Shown here piece after piece: positions 40,230-49,418 of a DNA stretch of 64,000 bases. The DNA is taken from positions 372,001 through 436,000 of the forward strand of contig NZ_LR134290.1 of NCBI RefSeq assembly GCF_900636545.1, read 5' to 3'. The notes under the pieces were generated by a model. That model saw nothing but the letters and a program-made list of their open reading frames with translations. It was not told where the DNA came from and did no database searches. This DNA comes from Pseudomonas mendocina (GTDB taxonomy: Bacteria > Pseudomonadota > Gammaproteobacteria > Pseudomonadales > Pseudomonadaceae). Within the stretch, counting starts at the first letter, position 1, and each line of letters starts with the position of its first letter. The position numbers were made by a program, and so were the translations under genes.

Positions 40230-42086
40230 CTAGGTGGTTTGATGCAGGTCAACCGGGGATTGCTGCCAAAAGGCGGTGCGGTTGCGGCCGAGGTGTTTGG
40301 CCTGATAGAGCGCCTGGTCGCAGTGCGCGACCAGCTCGCCTGGCTGTTCGTCGCTGACCGGGTCGGCCGCCATGATGCCGATGCTCAGGGTCAGCCGGCC
40401 GAATGGGCTGGCCGGGTGGTGAATATCCAGGCTGGCAAGGGCTGTATGGATACGCGCGGCGACCTGCTCGGCACCCTCAAGGCCGGTGTTGGCCAGGATG
40501 ATGGCGAATTCCTCTCCGCCATAGCGGCAAGCCGTGTCGCCTTCGCGTTGCAGGCTTTCGCGCAATGCGGAGCTGACCCTGCGCAGGGCGTCGTCGCCAG
40601 CCAGATGGCCTAGCGCATCGTTGTAGGCCTTGAAGTGGTCGATATCCAGCATCAGTAGAGCCAGGGGCGCGTCTATGCGGCGCAATCGACGCCATTCGGC
40701 GGCCAGTTGCTGGTCGAAATAGCGACGGTTGTACAACCCGGTCAGGCCATCGAGTTGCGACAGGCGCTGCAGTTGCGCCTCCAGTTGCAGGCGCTCGCTG
40801 TTATCGCGAGACACGGCGATCAGGTACTCGTGATCATGCAACTGCACCAGTTGAGTGTTGATCTCCGCTGGTTGGCGGCTGCCGTCGCGGCGAATCAGCT
40901 CGCGCTGAAAAATCCGCGAGAGGTTGTCGCGCTGCGCCTGACGTGCTTGCTCAAGCCAGCGATGAAAATCCGGCATGAGCTTTTCAGGGGCGTCGCGCAG
41001 CAGTTCGGCGAACTGTTCGGGACGGTAGCCGAGCGTAGCGTAGGTGGCCTGGTTCATGTGCAGCAGCTCGCGGCTGTCGCTGTCGAAGATGAACAGGCCA
41101 TCGTGGCTGGAGTCGGTCAGGTCGAGCACCAGTTGCAGGCGCTCGCGGTTCTCGCGCAGGTGCTGCTCGGTCTCTTCACGGCGCTCGGCCTCCTGCTTGA
41201 AACGCCGGTTGGCCTGCTGCAGGGCATGAGCGCGGCGGCTGTTTTCCAGGGCCAGTGCCAGGGCTGCGACCAATAACAGGCTGATTGCCAGGCTGGCGCC
41301 GAGCGCGACGCCGGGTAGTGGCGTCTCCAGTTGGTCGAGCAACTGCGCAGTCGGGCTCAGGCGCAGGCTGAAACCCTGGTTGTTGAGCAGGTTCAGGCCC
41401 AGTTGCAGGCTGTTCCGATCATCGGTATCCGCCGTGCCATGGCGGAACAGGCTATGGCCGTTCTCCAGCAACTCCAGGTTGAAGTCTTCGCGATCGATCT
41501 GGGTGAGCAACTGCTGCATCAGCGGTTCGACGCGAAACACCCCCTGGAGAAAGCCGTCGAAGACCCTGGTTCCCTCCTGCTTGCGGTAAAGCGGGGTGTA
41601 GAGCACGAAGCCGCGACCGCCCTGAACCAGGTCGAAGCTGTTGGAGAAGCGCTGTTCGCCGGTCTGGCGGGCCTCCATGGCCAGCGGGTAGTTGGGATGT
41701 TCCGGGTACAGGTGAAAATTCAGCGCCGCTTCGTTGCCTTCCACCGGGAGCAGCCAGCGCATGTGCAGATCGTCACCGACCCACTGGATCGACTGGTAGG
41801 CGGGAAAGCCTTGCAGGACGCGCCGTACTTCTTCATCCCAGCTGGCGCGTGGCAGGCGGCCCAGGTTGTTCCACAGGCGGGCAATGCGTTCGAGGCTGGC
41901 GACCTCCAGGTGCAAGGTACTTTCCAGCTGGCGTGCCAGGCTACGTGCCTGGTAGCCGACGCGCTCATCGACGCGTTGCTGCTGAACGGCTTCGATTTGT
42001 CGCCAGAGCAGTACGCTGGCGCTGCTCAGGACGAATAACAGGAAGGCCAGCGCAAGGCGCGCTGGCCAGGCGGAGGATGCCGGCAT
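40230..42086 (-). CDS. membrane diguanylate cyclase with periplasmic sensor, PAS and GGDEF
   Basis: Encodes 618 residues: N-terminal helix (about 10-28), periplasmic sensor (about 30-265, CHASE-like), second helix (about 268-290), coiled linker, PAS (about 320-440) and GGDEF (about 450-610). The active site is GGEEF (523-527) and an RxxD inhibitory site (REGD, 514-517) sits five residues ahead, so the enzyme should make cyclic-di-GMP and be feedback-inhibited. The signal sensed is unknown. GGGAG precedes the ATG. Confidence 0.92.
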   Translation of the reverse strand: MPASSAWPARLALAFLLFVLSSASVLLWRQIEAVQQQRVDERVGYQARSLARQLESTLHLEVASLERIARLWNNLGRLPRASWDEEVRRVLQGFPAYQSIQWVGDDLHMRWLLPVEGNEAALNFHLYPEHPNYPLAMEARQTGEQRFSNSFDLVQGGRGFVLYTPLYRKQEGTRVFDGFLQGVFRVEPLMQQLLTQIDREDFNLELLENGHSLFRHGTADTDDRNSLQLGLNLLNNQGFSLRLSPTAQLLDQLETPLPGVALGASLAISLLLVAALALALENSRRAHALQQANRRFKQEAERREETEQHLRENRERLQLVLDLTDSSHDGLFIFDSDSRELLHMNQATYATLGYRPEQFAELLRDAPEKLMPDFHRWLEQARQAQRDNLSRIFQRELIRRDGSRQPAEINTQLVQLHDHEYLIAVSRDNSERLQLEAQLQRLSQLDGLTGLYNRRYFDQQLAAEWRRLRRIDAPLALLMLDIDHFKAYNDALGHLAGDDALRRVSSALRESLQREGDTACRYGGEEFAIILANTGLEGAEQVAARIHTALASLDIHHPASPFGRLTLSIGIMAADPVSDEQPGELVAHCDQALYQAKHLGRNRTAFWQQSPVDLHQTT

Positions 42087-42135
42087 GGATAACTCCCGAG
42101 GCTCTGTGTGGTGATAGCACAGTGCCGCGTTCGGC

Positions 42136-42585
42136 TCAACGCATGGCGAGAATCGCTGTCCACTCGGCCTCGGTCACCGGCATCACTGACAGGCGACTGC
42201 CGCGCTGAACCAATGCCAGGTCGGCGAGCAGAGGGTTGTTTTTCAGGTGTTGCAGAGGCAGCACTTCGCCGAAAGCCTCGACGAACTCCACGTCCAGGGC
42301 GCTCCAGGGGTTTTTCTCGGCGCTGGCCTTGGGGTCGTGATAGTGGCTTTGCGGGTCGAGCGCAGTAGGGTCCGGGTAGACCTCGCCCGCAATACGCGCG
42401 ATGCCGGCAATGCCCGGTTGTGGGCAACTGGAGTGATAGAAGAAGAACAGGTCGCCCGGTTTCATCGCCCGCATGAAGTTGCGCGCCTGGTAATTACGCA
42501 CGCCATCCCAGCGGGTTTTGCCCAGGCGTTGCAGGTCGAGAATGGACAGTTCATCGGGTTCGGACTTCATCAGCCAGTAAGGCAT
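42136..42585 (-). CDS. EVE domain protein (thymocyte nuclear protein 1-like)
   Basis: Encodes 149 residues: MPYWLMKSEPDELSILDL, WDGVRNYQARNFMRAMKPGDLFFFYHSS and a C-terminal MPVTEAEW. EVE domains share the PUA fold and recognise modified bases in nucleic acids. Partner unknown. I chose the ATG at 42585 that opens MPYWLMKSEP; the longer frame is not conserved. Confidence 0.93.
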   Translation of the reverse strand: MPYWLMKSEPDELSILDLQRLGKTRWDGVRNYQARNFMRAMKPGDLFFFYHSSCPQPGIAGIARIAGEVYPDPTALDPQSHYHDPKASAEKNPWSALDVEFVEAFGEVLPLQHLKNNPLLADLALVQRGSRLSVMPVTEAEWTAILAMR

Positions 42586-42779
42586 GAACTTTGCTCCTGC
42601 AGGTCTGTCCGTAAGCGGACGCTCGTTTGGGTGAAGTCTCCGACGGCCGGTTGGCGTCGGAAATTGCGCAGCGCCTTGTACTGGCGGAAAATGCCCGGCT
42701 AAACGCTTGGCGCCGTCTTGTTGCACACAACAATAACGCGCGACCAACGCGCGCATTGCCTTGAAGGGGGAGGCAATAG

Positions 42780-42911
42780 ATGAAACGCAAGCCAGATCTT
42801 TTGTGGGTTCTCGTCGTACTGTTCAGCCTGGGTGTGGTTACCACGGGTTACACCCAGAGCCTTTGGGAGCGCCAGAGCGACGCTCCGATCAATGTAACGC
42901 AGCAGCCCTGA
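42780..42911 (+). CDS. 43-residue single-pass membrane peptide
   Basis: A short reading frame with a good ribosome site (GGGGGAGG about 8 bases before the ATG) encodes 43 residues. MKRKPDLLW is followed by a hydrophobic span (about 9-23, VLVVLFSLGVVTTGY) and a polar tail ending NVTQQP. The positive N-terminus suggests insertion with the tail outside the cytoplasm. I recognise no family, but the composition, stop and ribosome site look genuine. It lies in the gap between the EVE gene and the folate cyclo-ligase gene. Confidence 0.65.
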   Translation: MKRKPDLLWVLVVLFSLGVVTTGYTQSLWERQSDAPINVTQQP

Positions 42912-42965
42912 TTCGCGGGCAGCCAGCGTAAGCGCCGCAGGGAACGCGGTGCCGCATCGCTCCAC

Positions 42966-43562
42966 TCAATACCACGCCCTGTCCGTCACCGTCGCCTGCA
43001 AGGGCACGTCCCAACTGGCCATCGCCAGCTCGTCCACTCGCTGACATTCATGCGCCAGGCCCAGCAGTGTCGGCATGTGCCAATTTTTGCGCCTGCGCAG
43101 ATAGGCCAGGCTGCGGTCATAGAAGCCACCGCCCATGCCCAGGCGCCCGCCGCGATCATCGAAGCCCACCAGCGGCAGCAGCACCAGATCCAGTGCCCAG
43201 ACCTTGCGTTGACGCTTGGGCTGTGGACGCGGTTCGAGGATACGAAAGCGATTGCCCGCCAGTTTCTCGTGCCGGGTAACCTGCTGAAACACCATCTTGG
43301 TGCGTGGCCAGGCGCTGAGTACTGGCAGGTAGGTGCGTTTGCCGCGTTTCTGCGCGGCGGCCAGCAGCGGTCGCGGGTCGATCTCGCCATCGTTGGGCAG
43401 ATACAGCGCGATATGCCTGGCTCGGCGAAACGCCGGGCTCTGCACCAGTTGCCGGTACAGGTTGCGTGCGGCAATGCGTTGCTGGCTGCGGCTGAGCGCA
43501 CGGCGGCGTTGGCGCAGCACACGACGCAGTTGCGGGCGACTGAGTGGGGGGGGAGTAGTCAT
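42966..43562 (-). CDS. ygfA: 5-formyltetrahydrofolate cyclo-ligase
   Basis: Encodes 198 residues. It converts 5-formyl-THF to 5,10-methenyl-THF with ATP. The N-terminal RRVLRQRRRALS, the ATP/substrate motif LPLVGFDDRGGRLGMGGGFYDR and the acidic EIDPRPLL match the family. It sits directly downstream of 6S RNA on the same strand, the arrangement also seen as ssrS-ygfA in enterobacteria. Confidence 0.93.
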   Translation of the reverse strand: MTTPPPLSRPQLRRVLRQRRRALSRSQQRIAARNLYRQLVQSPAFRRARHIALYLPNDGEIDPRPLLAAAQKRGKRTYLPVLSAWPRTKMVFQQVTRHEKLAGNRFRILEPRPQPKRQRKVWALDLVLLPLVGFDDRGGRLGMGGGFYDRSLAYLRRRKNWHMPTLLGLAHECQRVDELAMASWDVPLQATVTDRAWY

Positions 43563-43611
43563 GAGCAAAGAATGGAGCGGGACAGGTAGTGACAGCTACC
43601 GGGAGAGAGGG

Positions 43612-43790
43612 TGACTTCCCAGCGTGCCGCTGTCGGTTTAGCCCTTGAACCCGAAAGTTCAAGGTGGAGGTTGCAGGAGGCGTTAAGGCTTTCCGTCGGG
43701 CGGACATGCACACCGGCCCCAACATGCAACCCCCGTGGTTGTGCGTATCGGCTCAGGGACATCCCCGACTGGCGCACACCCCAGGAAGTT
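43612..43790 (-). ncRNA. ssrS: 6S RNA
   Basis: This 295-base gap between zapA and ygfA carries the expected 6S RNA on the minus strand. Read on that strand, the 5' part holds the conserved run CCAGTCGGGGATGTCCCTGA followed by GCCGATACG. ACTTCC near the 5' end pairs with GGAAGT near the 3' end, closing a rod of about 179 nt. A -10-like TATACT lies at 43802-43797, 7 bases before the inferred 5' end. 6S binds sigma-70 RNA polymerase in stationary phase. Ends are approximate. Confidence 0.85.
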
Positions 43791-43796
43791 GCGCCC

Positions 43797-43802
43797 AGTA
43801 TA
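43797..43802 (-). promoter_or_regulatory. -10 hexamer of the 6S RNA promoter
   Basis: TATACT on the minus strand, spaced 6-7 bases from the inferred 6S RNA start. No clear -35 was identified. Confidence 0.6.
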
Positions 43803-43857
43803 CCCCAATGGAGCACTTGAGGGGCGGCCTGCGACGAACAGGCAGGCATGCCGGTGC

Positions 43858-44163
43858 TCAGGATGCCGAGTCGTCGGTCAGGGCCTGGTCGACGCGATCG
43901 AGCAGATCACGCACCTGCTGGCGGGTGGAGTTGGCGTCCTGGTCCAGACGCTGCTGCTTGTGCAGCAGGTCGTGGGTGATGTTCAGCGCGGCCATGACGG
44001 CAACGCGATCAGCGCCGATCACTTTGCCGCTGGTGCGGATTTCGCGCATCTTGCCGTCCAGGTAGCGGGCGGCACTTTCCAGGTTGGCGCGTTCATCCTG
44101 CGGGCAGGCGATGCAATATTCTTTGTCCAGAATGTGGACGGTCACGGTGTTCGACTGGGTCAT
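43858..44163 (-). CDS. zapA: cell division protein ZapA
   Basis: Encodes 101 residues: MTQSNTVTVHILDKEYCIACPQDERANLESAARYLD, then the coiled coil ALNITHDLLHKQQRLDQD. ZapA binds and bundles FtsZ at midcell. The ATG overlaps the stop of the upstream ZapB-like gene by 4 bases, so they are co-translated. 6S RNA lies downstream. Confidence 0.94.
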   Translation of the reverse strand: MTQSNTVTVHILDKEYCIACPQDERANLESAARYLDGKMREIRTSGKVIGADRVAVMAALNITHDLLHKQQRLDQDANSTRQQVRDLLDRVDQALTDDSAS

Positions 44164-44369
44164 GAGTCCTGCTCCAGGGCTTTGAGGCGCGAAATCATCG
44201 ATTCGACCTTATGCCGGGCCAATTCGTTCTTTTCGATCAGATGAGCGCGTTCCTCGCGCCAGGCCTGTTCATTCGCCAGCAGGAGTCGGTTGTGAGCCTT
44301 TAGCTGCTCGACACGCTGGATCAGCAGTTCCAGCTTGGCGGTCAATGCGTGCAGTTCGGCGTCTTCCAT
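44160..44369 (-). CDS. TIGR02449 family ZapB-like coiled-coil protein
   Basis: Encodes 69 residues, almost all one coiled coil (LTAKLELLIQRVEQLKAHNRLLLANEQAWREERAHL), like the small division protein ZapB. Paired with zapA by a 4-base overlap. A role at the Z-ring is inferred from shape and context. Confidence 0.88.
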   Translation of the reverse strand: MEDAELHALTAKLELLIQRVEQLKAHNRLLLANEQAWREERAHLIEKNELARHKVESMISRLKALEQDS

Positions 44370-44561
44370 GGGCTCTCGCTATGGGAGGGAATGGCTGGAC
44401 TATATAGGCCTGTCCCGGTTACGGGTCAAACCACGGTTGGCAGTGATGTGATGCAGATGACGACATCACACCGGCGGCCTCGGATGGTCTTGGCGCGCTT
44501 GCCGGTGCTAGGATACGAGGCCTCCATTCTAGAGATTGCGCCGCCTGGCGCCTAGCTATCT

Positions 44562-45116
44562 ATGTCGATTCCAAGTTCTCCCTACGCCGCCTTCGCCGCT
44601 CTGTTGAACAGTGCCGGGCATTCCGTTTCTCCTGCCGAACTGCACGGTCTGCTGCTCGGCCGTAGCTGCGCGGGTGCCGGCTTCGATGCCGACGCCTGGC
44701 TGCTCGACGCTGCCGACCTGCTCGGCGGCGAGCCGCAGGACAACGTGCGCCAGGCGCTGATCGGGCTGCAGGAAATGGTCAAGGGTGAGCTGTGCAGCGA
44801 GGACATCACCGTAGTGCTGCTGTTGCCCGATGACGAAACCCCGCTGGCGCAGCGTGCTGCCGCTCTGGGCCAATGGTGCCAGGGCTTTCTCGGCGGCTTC
44901 GGCCTGACTGCCCGGGACGGCGCGCTGAGTGCCGAGGCCATGGAAGTGTTGCAGGATCTCTCCGCCATCGCCCAGGTGCAGAGTGCCCTGGAAGAATCCG
45001 AAGATGGTGAGAGCGACTACATGGAGGTCATGGAGTACCTGCGCGTGGCACCGCTGCTGCTGTTTACCGAGTGTGCCAAGCCCGCTGTGCCCGCTGCCAA
45101 ACCCTCCCTGCACTGA
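44562..45116 (+). CDS. ygfB: UPF0149 / YgfB-YecA family protein
   Basis: Encodes 184 residues, with [40 protein letters not shown] and [23 protein letters not shown], the UPF0149 pattern. In P. aeruginosa YgfB modulates ampDh3-linked beta-lactam tolerance (from memory). It begins the pepP-ubi operon; pepP starts 19 bases later. Confidence 0.92.
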   Translation: MSIPSSPYAAFAALLNSAGHSVSPAELHGLLLGRSCAGAGFDADAWLLDAADLLGGEPQDNVRQALIGLQEMVKGELCSEDITVVLLLPDDETPLAQRAAALGQWCQGFLGGFGLTARDGALSAEAMEVLQDLSAIAQVQSALEESEDGESDYMEVMEYLRVAPLLLFTECAKPAVPAAKPSLH

Positions 45117-45135
45117 TTGCCCGCCGGAGCCTGCC

Positions 45136-46470
45136 TTGATCAGCATCCCCAAGTCCGAATATGCCCGTCGGCGCAAGGCGCTGATGGCGCAGATGGAACC
45201 CAACAGCATCGCTATCCTGCCGGCGGCGCCGGTGTATATCCGCAACCGTGACGTCGAGCACGTCTATCGCCAGGACAGCGACTTCCAGTACCTCACCGGC
45301 TTTCCCGAGCCAGAGGCTGTGATGGCGCTGATTCCGGGGCGTGAGCATGGCGAATACGTGTTGTTCTGCCGTGAGCGTGATCCCGAGCGCGAGCTTTGGG
45401 ATGGCCTGCGCGCCGGCCAGGACGGTGCGATCAGCAAGTTCGGCGCCGACGACGCGTTCCCCATTGGCGATATCGACGACATCCTGCCCGGGCTGATCGA
45501 AGGCCGCGAGCGTGTCTACTACGCCATCGGCTGCAACCAGGAGTTCGATCATCGGCTGATGGAGTGGGTCAACCACATCCGCGCCAAGGCTCGTCAGGGC
45601 GCCACGCCGCCGAACGAATTCGTCGCCCTCAATCACCTGCTGCATGACATGCGCCTGTACAAGTCGGCCGCGGAAGTGAAGGTGATGAAGGAGGCCGCCG
45701 AGATCAGTGCGCGCGCCCATGTACGCGCGATGCAGGCCAGCCGTGCCGGTCTGTACGAATACCACCTGGAAGCCGAGCTGGATTACGAGTTCCGCAAGGG
45801 CGGGGCGAAGATGCCGGCCTACGGTAGCATCGTCGCCGCCGGCAGGAATGCCTGCATCCTGCACTACCGCGAGAACGATGCAGCGCTCAAGGACGGTGAT
45901 CTGGTGCTGATCGACGCAGGCTGCGAGATCGATTGCTACGCCAGCGACATCACCCGCACCTTCCCGGTCAGCGGCAGGTTTTCTCCAGAGCAGAAGGCCA
46001 TCTACGAGCTGGTGCTGGCGTCGCAGGAGGCAGCCTTCAAGGAGATCGCCCCAGGCAAGCACTGGAACGAAGCGCATGAGGCCACCGTACGGGTGATCAC
46101 TGCAGGTCTGGTGGAGCTTGGGCTGCTCAGTGGTGACGTCGACGAACTGATCGCCGGCGAAGCCTACAAACCTTTCTATATGCATCGCGCCGGTCACTGG
46201 CTGGGCATGGATGTGCACGATGTCGGCGATTACAAGGTCGGCGGCGAGTGGCGCGTGCTGGAGCCGGGCATGGCGATGACCGTCGAGCCGGGCATCTACA
46301 TCGCCCCCGACAACGACAAGGTCGCCAAGAAATGGCGCGGCATCGGCGTGCGCATCGAGGATGACGTGGTGGTGACCAAGAAGGGCTGCGAGATTCTCAC
46401 CGGCGGCGTGCCCAAGACCGTCGCCGAGATCGAGGCGTTGATGGCTGCTGCACGCACCGAGGCGGCCTGA
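45136..46470 (+). CDS. pepP: Xaa-Pro aminopeptidase
   Basis: Encodes 444 residues from a TTG at 45136, chosen because GGAG lies 7 bases upstream and the protein then starts at the conserved ISIPKSEYARRR. It removes N-terminal residues before proline. The five dinuclear metal ligands are visible in LIDAGCEIDCYASDITRTF (two Asp), HRAGHWLGMDVHD (His), MTVEPGIY (Glu) and GVRIEDDV (Glu). The rare TTG may lower expression. ubiH starts 4 bases after the stop. Confidence 0.95.
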   Translation: MISIPKSEYARRRKALMAQMEPNSIAILPAAPVYIRNRDVEHVYRQDSDFQYLTGFPEPEAVMALIPGREHGEYVLFCRERDPERELWDGLRAGQDGAISKFGADDAFPIGDIDDILPGLIEGRERVYYAIGCNQEFDHRLMEWVNHIRAKARQGATPPNEFVALNHLLHDMRLYKSAAEVKVMKEAAEISARAHVRAMQASRAGLYEYHLEAELDYEFRKGGAKMPAYGSIVAAGRNACILHYRENDAALKDGDLVLIDAGCEIDCYASDITRTFPVSGRFSPEQKAIYELVLASQEAAFKEIAPGKHWNEAHEATVRVITAGLVELGLLSGDVDELIAGEAYKPFYMHRAGHWLGMDVHDVGDYKVGGEWRVLEPGMAMTVEPGIYIAPDNDKVAKKWRGIGVRIEDDVVVTKKGCEILTGGVPKTVAEIEALMAAARTEAA

Positions 46471-46474
46471 GCCC

Positions 46475-47659
46475 ATGTCCCGTGTGAACCTGGCGATCAT
46501 CGGTGGTGGGTTGGTGGGTGCCAGCCTGGCGCTGGCCCTGCAGGACACTGCGCGCCAGCGTGGCTGGCGCATCGCCCTGATCGAACCCTTCGCCCCGGGC
46601 AGCGAATACCAGCCCAGCTACGACGCCCGCTCCACCGCGCTGTCCTACGGCAGCCGGCTGATCTACGAACGCCTTGGTCTGTGGCAAGGCATCGCCCAGC
46701 GGGCCGAGCCGATTTTGCAGATTCATGTGTCCGACCGCGGCCGTTTCGGCGCCGCGCGTCTGCAGGCCATCGAGGAAGGCGTGCCGGCGCTCGGCTACGT
46801 GGTGGAAAACGCCTGGATCGGCCACTGCCTGTGGCAGGCGTTGGATCAGGACGTGATCGAATGGCGCTGTCCGGCCGAGGTGGTCGGCATGCAGCGCCAG
46901 GGCGACGGCTATCGCCTGACCCTGAACGATGAAACCTGCCTCGACTGTGACCTGGCCGTACTCGCCGATGGCGGGCGCTCCGCTCTGCGTGAGCAGCTCG
47001 GCATCAACGTCAGCAACAAGCCTTATGGGCAGAGCGCGTTGATCGCCAACGTCAGCCCGCTGGAGGCGCATCGCGGCCAGGCCTTCGAGCGCTTCACCGA
47101 TGACGGCCCGATGGCCATGCTGCCGTTGGAAGGCAACCGTTGTGCATTGGTCTGGACGCGTACCAACGCTGATGCCGAGCGCTTGTTGCGTGTCAGCGAG
47201 GCACAATTTCTCGCCGAATTGCAGCAGGCCTTCGGCTATCGTCTGGGCGCCTTGCAGCAGGTCGGCGCCCGGCACCTCTATCCCCTGAGTCTTGTCGAGG
47301 CGCAGGAGCAGGTGCGGGCGCATCTGGTGGTACTGGGCAACGCCGCGCACAGCCTGCACCCCATCGCAGGTCAGGGTTACAACCTGTCGCTGCGCGACAC
47401 CCTGGCGCTGGCTGAGGTGTTGATCGCCAGCGAAGCGCCATTGGGCGATTTCGCCACGCTGCAGCGCTACCGCCAGCGGCAGCAGCTCGATCAGCAAATG
47501 ACCGTCGGCTTCTCAGACCAGGTGACGCGTCTGTTCAGTAACGCCCAGCCACTGCTGGCAGCGGGGCGCAACCTGGGTTTGCTCGGCCTCGACCTGTTGC
47601 CACCGGCCAAGCGCTGGTTTGCCCGCCAGGCAATGGGTATGGGGACCCGTAATCTATGA
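46475..47659 (+). CDS. ubiH: 2-octaprenyl-6-methoxyphenol hydroxylase
   Basis: Encodes 394 residues of the flavin aromatic hydroxylase family. The FAD motif is IIGGGLVGASLALAL (7-21). A DG-type second motif (LAVLADGGRSALRE) and GNAAHSLHPIAGQGYNLSLRD complete the fold; the last begins GN where GD is usual. It hydroxylates ring C1 in ubiquinone synthesis. Start follows pepP by 4 bases. Confidence 0.93.
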   Translation: MSRVNLAIIGGGLVGASLALALQDTARQRGWRIALIEPFAPGSEYQPSYDARSTALSYGSRLIYERLGLWQGIAQRAEPILQIHVSDRGRFGAARLQAIEEGVPALGYVVENAWIGHCLWQALDQDVIEWRCPAEVVGMQRQGDGYRLTLNDETCLDCDLAVLADGGRSALREQLGINVSNKPYGQSALIANVSPLEAHRGQAFERFTDDGPMAMLPLEGNRCALVWTRTNADAERLLRVSEAQFLAELQQAFGYRLGALQQVGARHLYPLSLVEAQEQVRAHLVVLGNAAHSLHPIAGQGYNLSLRDTLALAEVLIASEAPLGDFATLQRYRQRQQLDQQMTVGFSDQVTRLFSNAQPLLAAGRNLGLLGLDLLPPAKRWFARQAMGMGTRNL

Positions 47660-47752
47660 AAAGCTCCGTAGAGTGCCTCGAGCGCGCCAATCGGAAGCCA
47701 TGTTGCGCACAGCCTGGGCGGCCCCGCGACACCCTACGGATTAAGGAGTGAT

Positions 47753-48970
47753 ATGCGCGCGGATCTGATCATCGTCGGCGCCGGAATGGTCGGCAGCACG
47801 CTGGCCCTGGCGCTGGAGCGCAGCGGCCTGGATATCCTGATCGTCGACGGCAGCCCGCTCAGCGTATCGCCGTTCGATGCGCAGGCGCCATTCGAGCCGC
47901 GTGTCAGTGCCTTGTCGATGGCTAGCCAGCGCATCCTCGAGCGCCTGGGCGCCTGGCAAGGCATCGCAGCGCGGCGCGCCTGCCCCTATGGCGAAATGCG
48001 CGTGTGGGACGGTACCGGTACCGGCAGCATCCACTTCGCGGCCGCCAGCGTACATGCCGATACGCTGGGCCATATCGTCGAGAACCGTGTGGTGCAGGAC
48101 GCCCTGCTCGAACGCCTGCACGACAGCCAGATCGGCCTGCTACCGGGCGCACGCCTGGAGCAGTTGCGCCGTAGCGGTGACGACTGGCTGCTGACTCTCA
48201 CCGATGGCCGTCAACTGCGCACACCGTTGCTGGTAGCGGCCGATGGGGCCAATTCCGCAGTGCGGCGTCTGGCCGGTTGTGCCACCCGAGAGTGGGATTA
48301 TCTGCATCACGCCATCGTCACCAGCGTCCGCTGCGAGCGCTCGCACCAGGCCACCGCCTGGCAGCGCTTCACCGATGACGGTCCGCTGGCTTTCCTGCCA
48401 CTTGCAGGGCCGGCTGGTGAGCACTGGTGCTCGATCGTATGGTCCACCATCCCTGTCGAGGCCGAGCGTCTGATGGCGCTGGACGATGAGGGCTTCTGTG
48501 CCGAACTGGGTAAGGCCTTCGAGCAGCGCCTCGGTAAGGTGCTGCATGCCGACCGCAGGCTGTGCATCCCACTTCGCCAGCGTCATGCCAAGCGTTATGT
48601 CGAACCGGGGTTGGCGTTGATCGGCGATGCCGCGCACACCATCCACCCGCTCGCGGGGCAGGGTGTCAATCTGGGCTTCCTCGATGCCGCGGTGCTCGCC
48701 GAGGTGTTGCTGCACGCCGCCGAGCGCGGCGAGAGTTTGAGCGAGGAGCGTGTGCTGAGCCGCTTCGAGCGTCGGCGCATGCCGCACAATCTGGCGATGA
48801 TGGCCGCGATGGAAGGCTTTCAGCGCTTGTTCCAGGCTGATCCGCTGCCGTTGCGTCTGCTGCGCAACGTCGGGCTCGATCTGGTGGATGGCCAGGCCGA
48901 AGCCAAGGCACTGTTCGTGCGCCAGGCGCTTGGGCTGTCTGGCGACCTGCCGAAGCTGGCGAAGGCCTGA
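47753..48970 (+). CDS. UbiI/VisC-type ubiquinone hydroxylase
   Basis: Encodes 405 residues with the same fold as the previous gene: FAD motif IVGAGMVGSTLALAL, ADGANSAVRRLAG and GDAAHTIHPLAGQGVNLGFLD. Most like the UbiI/VisC/UbiM group that acts on C5 or neighbouring positions of the ring. It lies 93 bases after ubiH and is probably in the same transcript. The exact ring position cannot be told here. Confidence 0.9.
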   Translation: MRADLIIVGAGMVGSTLALALERSGLDILIVDGSPLSVSPFDAQAPFEPRVSALSMASQRILERLGAWQGIAARRACPYGEMRVWDGTGTGSIHFAAASVHADTLGHIVENRVVQDALLERLHDSQIGLLPGARLEQLRRSGDDWLLTLTDGRQLRTPLLVAADGANSAVRRLAGCATREWDYLHHAIVTSVRCERSHQATAWQRFTDDGPLAFLPLAGPAGEHWCSIVWSTIPVEAERLMALDDEGFCAELGKAFEQRLGKVLHADRRLCIPLRQRHAKRYVEPGLALIGDAAHTIHPLAGQGVNLGFLDAAVLAEVLLHAAERGESLSEERVLSRFERRRMPHNLAMMAAMEGFQRLFQADPLPLRLLRNVGLDLVDGQAEAKALFVRQALGLSGDLPKLAKA

Positions 48971-49009
48971 CCACCGCTTTACCTGTCATGGATGAATGAG
49001 GAGTGTGCA

Positions 49010-49321
49010 ATGAAGCACCTAGTGCAATACCTGCTTGTGGCGGCAATTTCATTTTCTGCGGGCTGCGGCACCATGGCCGGCCGCGGCGGCGCCGCAGAGC
49101 CGATGCCAGTGGAGACCTATAAGAGCGTCAATGGCGATCTTCACCTGTTGGGATTGCGCCCTGGCCCCAGCGGTAGCGGCAATGCCGGGGCGGTCATCTG
49201 CCTGATTAGCATCGTCTGTCCGCTTATGGTGGTGGTGTCGCTGCCAGTCGATGCAGTGATCGACACACTGCTGTTGCCGGCGGATCTGATGGCGGCCCGT
49301 GAGCCCGAAAATACCTTGTAA
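49010..49321 (+). CDS. YceK/YidQ-family lipoprotein
   Basis: Encodes 103 residues: a lipoprotein signal ending FSAGCG, with the lipidated cysteine at about residue 19. The mature part has CLISIVCPLMVVVSLPVDAVIDTLLLPADL, the YceK/YidQ pattern (PVDxxxDTLLLP). A GAGGAG precedes the ATG at 49010. Function unknown. Confidence 0.88.
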   Translation: MKHLVQYLLVAAISFSAGCGTMAGRGGAAEPMPVETYKSVNGDLHLLGLRPGPSGSGNAGAVICLISIVCPLMVVVSLPVDAVIDTLLLPADLMAAREPENTL

Positions 49322-49418
49322 TAACTGGCGTCCTTCGCTTCAGCTTTTACATTGAGAAGGCAAATAGCATTCACTACTATTCAGCCACTTTAGATTTCAA
49401 CTCAATGAGGCTGGTTCA

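Noticed and set aside
45064..46572. Minus-strand frame of 502 residues opposite pepP
   Set aside because: It is a shadow of the aminopeptidase, whose metal ligands are all in place on the plus strand.
46475..48970. Tandem duplication of one ubi hydroxylase gene
   Set aside because: The two proteins share the flavin fold but differ widely in sequence, as expected for distinct UbiH and UbiI/VisC enzymes.
49350..49418. Fur box before the ferric iron binding protein
   Set aside because: Only a weak AATAG/CTATT pair is visible, and alignment to the Fur consensus is poor.
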